A DNA stretch of 6,324 nucleotides from JAJKJG01 sp036386395 (GTDB lineage Bacteria > Pseudomonadota > Alphaproteobacteria > Rhizobiales > Beijerinckiaceae): NCBI GenBank assembly GCA_036386395.1, contig DASVVU010000034.1, positions 1-6,324 of the forward strand, read 5' to 3'. Below the pieces are notes generated by a model. The model made no database searches. It was not told the origin of the DNA and saw only the letters and a list, made by a program, of their open reading frames with translations. Shown here piece after piece: positions 4,880-6,324 of the stretch. The position numbers were made by a program, and so were the translations under genes. The stretch's first letter is position 1. Every line of letters starts with the position of its first letter.

Positions 4880-5928
4880 GCCTTTGCCCCGGCGTCCTCG
4901 CGGGCGTCGAGGGGCCAGCGGGCGCGGGCCGGAACCGTCATGTCGTCGGAGAGGCCGAGGCGCAGGCGCTCGAGCCCGGCCCAGGCGACGATGGCGCCGT
5001 TGTCGCCGCACAGCTCCGGCGGCGGCGCGATCAGGCGCAAGCCCGCCTCCGCGGCAAGCCGCGCGAGGGCGCGCTGCATCACCCGGTTCGCCGCGACCCC
5101 GCCGGCGACGACGAGGGCCATCGGATGGCCGGCGGCCTTGTGGAAGACGCGCAGCGCCGTGCGGGTGCGGTCGACGACCACGTCGACGACGGCGGCCTGG
5201 AAGCCCGCGCAGAGGTCGGCGACGTCGGCGTCGGCGAGAGGCGCGACCTTCTCGGCCTCGAGCCGCAGCGCCGTCTTGAGGCCCGAGAGCGAGAAGTCGG
5301 GCTGCGGTCGCCCGAGCATCGGCCGCGGGAGCGCGAAGCGGTCGGGATTGCCGTGCGCCGCCGCCTTCTCGACCTCGGGGCCGCCCGGATAGGGCAGTCC
5401 CAACAGCTTCGCGGCCTTGTCGAAGGCCTCGCCGATGGCGTCGTCGATGGTGGTCCCGAGGCGGACGTAGTCGCCGACGGCCCGCACCGCGATGAGCTGC
5501 GTGTGCCCGCCGGAGACGAGGAGGAGGAGATAGGGGAAGCCGATGGCGTCGGTGAGCCGCGCCGTCAGCGCGTGGCCTTCGAGGTGGTTCACGGCGAGGA
5601 GCGGCTTGCGGGCCACGAGGGCGAGGGCCTTCGCGGTCGTGAGCCCGACGATGACGCCGCCGATGAGCCCCGGCCCCGCCGCCGCGGCGATGCCGTCGAG
5701 GTCTTCGAGGGAGACGCTCGCGCGGGCGAGGGCCCGCTCGATCAGGTGGTCGAGGGCCTCGACATGGGCGCGGGCCGCGATCTCCGGCACGACGCCGCCG
5801 TAGGCCGCGTGCTCGGCGATCTGGCTCAGGATCTCGTTGGAGAGGATGGCGCCGCGCCCGTCGTCTGCGAGCGCCACCACGGCGGCGGCGGTTTCGTCGC
5901 AGGTGGTTTCGAGGCCGAGCACGCGCAT
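4876..5928 (-). CDS. tsaD: tRNA t6A37 threonylcarbamoyltransferase subunit TsaD
   Basis: With TsaB and TsaE, TsaD transfers the threonylcarbamoyl group from threonylcarbamoyl-AMP to A37 of ANN-decoding tRNAs. This is a 350-residue ASKHA-fold protein, formerly annotated Gcp or O-sialoglycoprotein endopeptidase. Visible motifs are GLETTCDETAAAVV (5-18), GGVVPEIAARAHVE (44-57), the metal ligands His115 and His119 in NHLEGHA, LLVSGGHTQL (136-145), DDAIGEAFDKAAKLLGLPYPGGP (162-184), DFSLSGLKTA (211-220), VVAGGVAANR (273-282) and the third metal ligand Asp309 in CGDNGAIVAW. The start at 5928 fits the usual MxVLGLETTCDE N-terminus; ATG at 5958 (MATIASHVDA extension) is a possible alternative, and neither has a good Shine-Dalgarno site. 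The frame continues to 6207, but that stretch is antisense to hemC. The gene overlaps gpsA by 4 nt and diverges from hemC. Confidence 0.96.
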   Translation of the reverse strand: MRVLGLETTCDETAAAVVALADDGRGAILSNEILSQIAEHAAYGGVVPEIAARAHVEALDHLIERALARASVSLEDLDGIAAAAGPGLIGGVIVGLTTAKALALVARKPLLAVNHLEGHALTARLTDAIGFPYLLLLVSGGHTQLIAVRAVGDYVRLGTTIDDAIGEAFDKAAKLLGLPYPGGPEVEKAAAHGNPDRFALPRPMLGRPQPDFSLSGLKTALRLEAEKVAPLADADVADLCAGFQAAVVDVVVDRTRTALRVFHKAAGHPMALVVAGGVAANRVMQRALARLAAEAGLRLIAPPPELCGDNGAIVAWAGLERLRLGLSDDMTVPARARWPLDAREDAGAKA

Positions 5929-5931
5929 CGC

Positions 5932-5966
5932 GTCGACATGTGAGGCAATTGTTGCCATTTGTCGAC
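5932..5966. promoter_or_regulatory. Imperfect dyad filling the tsaD-hemC intergenic segment
   Basis: The two start codons are only 39 nt apart. The segment has GTCGAC at both ends (5932-5937 and 5961-5966) and an inner inverted repeat GGCAA (5944-5948) / TTGCC (5952-5956), nearly concentric. It could be an operator or a hairpin affecting both genes. If tsaD starts at 5958, half of it is coding. No -35/-10 elements fit inside, so promoters would have to lie within the opposing genes. The regulatory reading is inference. Confidence 0.35.
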
Positions 5967-5967
5967 C

Positions 5968-6324
5968 ATGGACAAGCTCGTCATTGGTACCCGCGGAAGC
6001 CCCCTTGCCCTCGCCCAGGCACGCGAGACGCAGGACCGGCTGGCAGCGGCGTTTGGGTTGGACAAGGTCCGCCTGCCCTTGAGCGTCATCAAGACCACGG
6101 GCGACGCGATCCAGGATCGGCCCCTGTCGGAGGCCGGTGGCAAAGGGCTGTTCACCAAAGAGCTCGACCTCGCCCTGATCCAAGGCGCCATCGACCTCGC
6201 GGTGCATTCCGCGAAGGACCTGCCGACGGTGCTGCCGGACGAACTCACCATCGTCGGCTACCTGCCGCGGGAGGACGTGCGCGACGCCTTCATCAGCCGC
6301 CTCGCCGGGAGCCTCGCCGCTCTG
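5968..6324 (+). CDS. hemC: Hydroxymethylbilane synthase (porphobilinogen deaminase), N-terminal part
   Basis: The first 119 codons of HemC, which polymerises four porphobilinogens into hydroxymethylbilane in haem, cobalamin and (where present) bacteriochlorophyll synthesis; it is cytoplasmic. The frame is uninterrupted to the window edge. The start MDKLVIGTRGSPLALAQA is the canonical N-terminus. IKTTGD (41-46) and GGKGLFTKELDLALI (57-71) line the cofactor and substrate site. AVHSAKDLPT (78-87) contains catalytic Asp84, aligned with Asp84 of the E. coli enzyme. LPREDVRDAFIS (99-110) contains the arginines that contact the dipyrromethane cofactor. The cofactor-bearing Cys domain is beyond the window. 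No clear Shine-Dalgarno site precedes the ATG; an in-frame TTG at 5959 would add only three residues. The gene diverges from tsaD across a 39-nt gap. Confidence 0.96.
   Translation, partial: MDKLVIGTRGSPLALAQARETQDRLAAAFGLDKVRLPLSVIKTTGDAIQDRPLSEAGGKGLFTKELDLALIQGAIDLAVHSAKDLPTVLPDELTIVGYLPREDVRDAFISRLAGSLAAL

Noticed and set aside
5125..5943. Plus-strand open frame of 272 codons opposite tsaD
   Set aside because: It is a shadow of tsaD, whose conserved motifs are all on the minus strand.
5929..6207. TsaD frame extended upstream to 6207
   Set aside because: The extension is antisense to the clearly conserved hemC N-terminus; only the 10-residue extension to 5958 remains possible.

Overview
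This 6.3 kb window is GC-rich chromosomal DNA whose gene content and protein sequences point to an alphaproteobacterium of the Hyphomicrobiales (Rhizobiales). A Methylobacteriaceae-like genome is the best guess, from overall sequence feel only. The supporting clues are the divergent hemC / tsaD-gpsA arrangement, an Omp25/Omp31-type small porin, an EVE-domain protein close to gpsA, and a C-rich/G-rich palindrome of the kind scattered through Rhizobiales genomes.

Layout, left to right. (1) 2-766 (+) is the C-terminal part of UvrC, the nucleotide excision repair nuclease, and it carries an in-frame palindromic element. (2) Converging on it after only 3 nt is a two-gene unit on the minus strand: a papain-family (C1A) cysteine protease (1079-2131) followed by a chagasin-type (I42) cysteine protease inhibitor (770-1069). 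(3) About 210 nt with a 23-bp imperfect direct repeat separates the protease from an EVE-domain protein (2342-2761, minus, TTG start). (4) About 200 nt with a hairpin, probably a terminator, separates that gene from a signal-peptide-bearing outer membrane beta-barrel protein (2965-3735, minus). (5) 154 nt further on lie gpsA (3890-4879) and tsaD (4876-5928), minus strand, overlapping by 4 nt and so probably translationally coupled. (6) hemC (5968 onward, +) diverges from tsaD across a very short intergenic segment that forms an imperfect dyad; it runs off the window end.

Most genes are housekeeping: DNA repair, phospholipid precursor synthesis, tRNA t6A modification and tetrapyrrole synthesis. 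The accessory part is the protease/inhibitor pair. The protease has an intact Gln-Cys-His-Asn catalytic set and the papain-type disulfide cysteines, but no visible secretion signal. Its C-terminus is a Lys/Ala/Gly/Arg-rich, histone H1-like tail containing a perfect 12-residue repeat. The inhibitor lies 9 nt downstream. An enzyme co-encoded with its own family-matched inhibitor suggests a self-protection or effector/immunity-like module. This is inference, but it is the most interesting item in the window.
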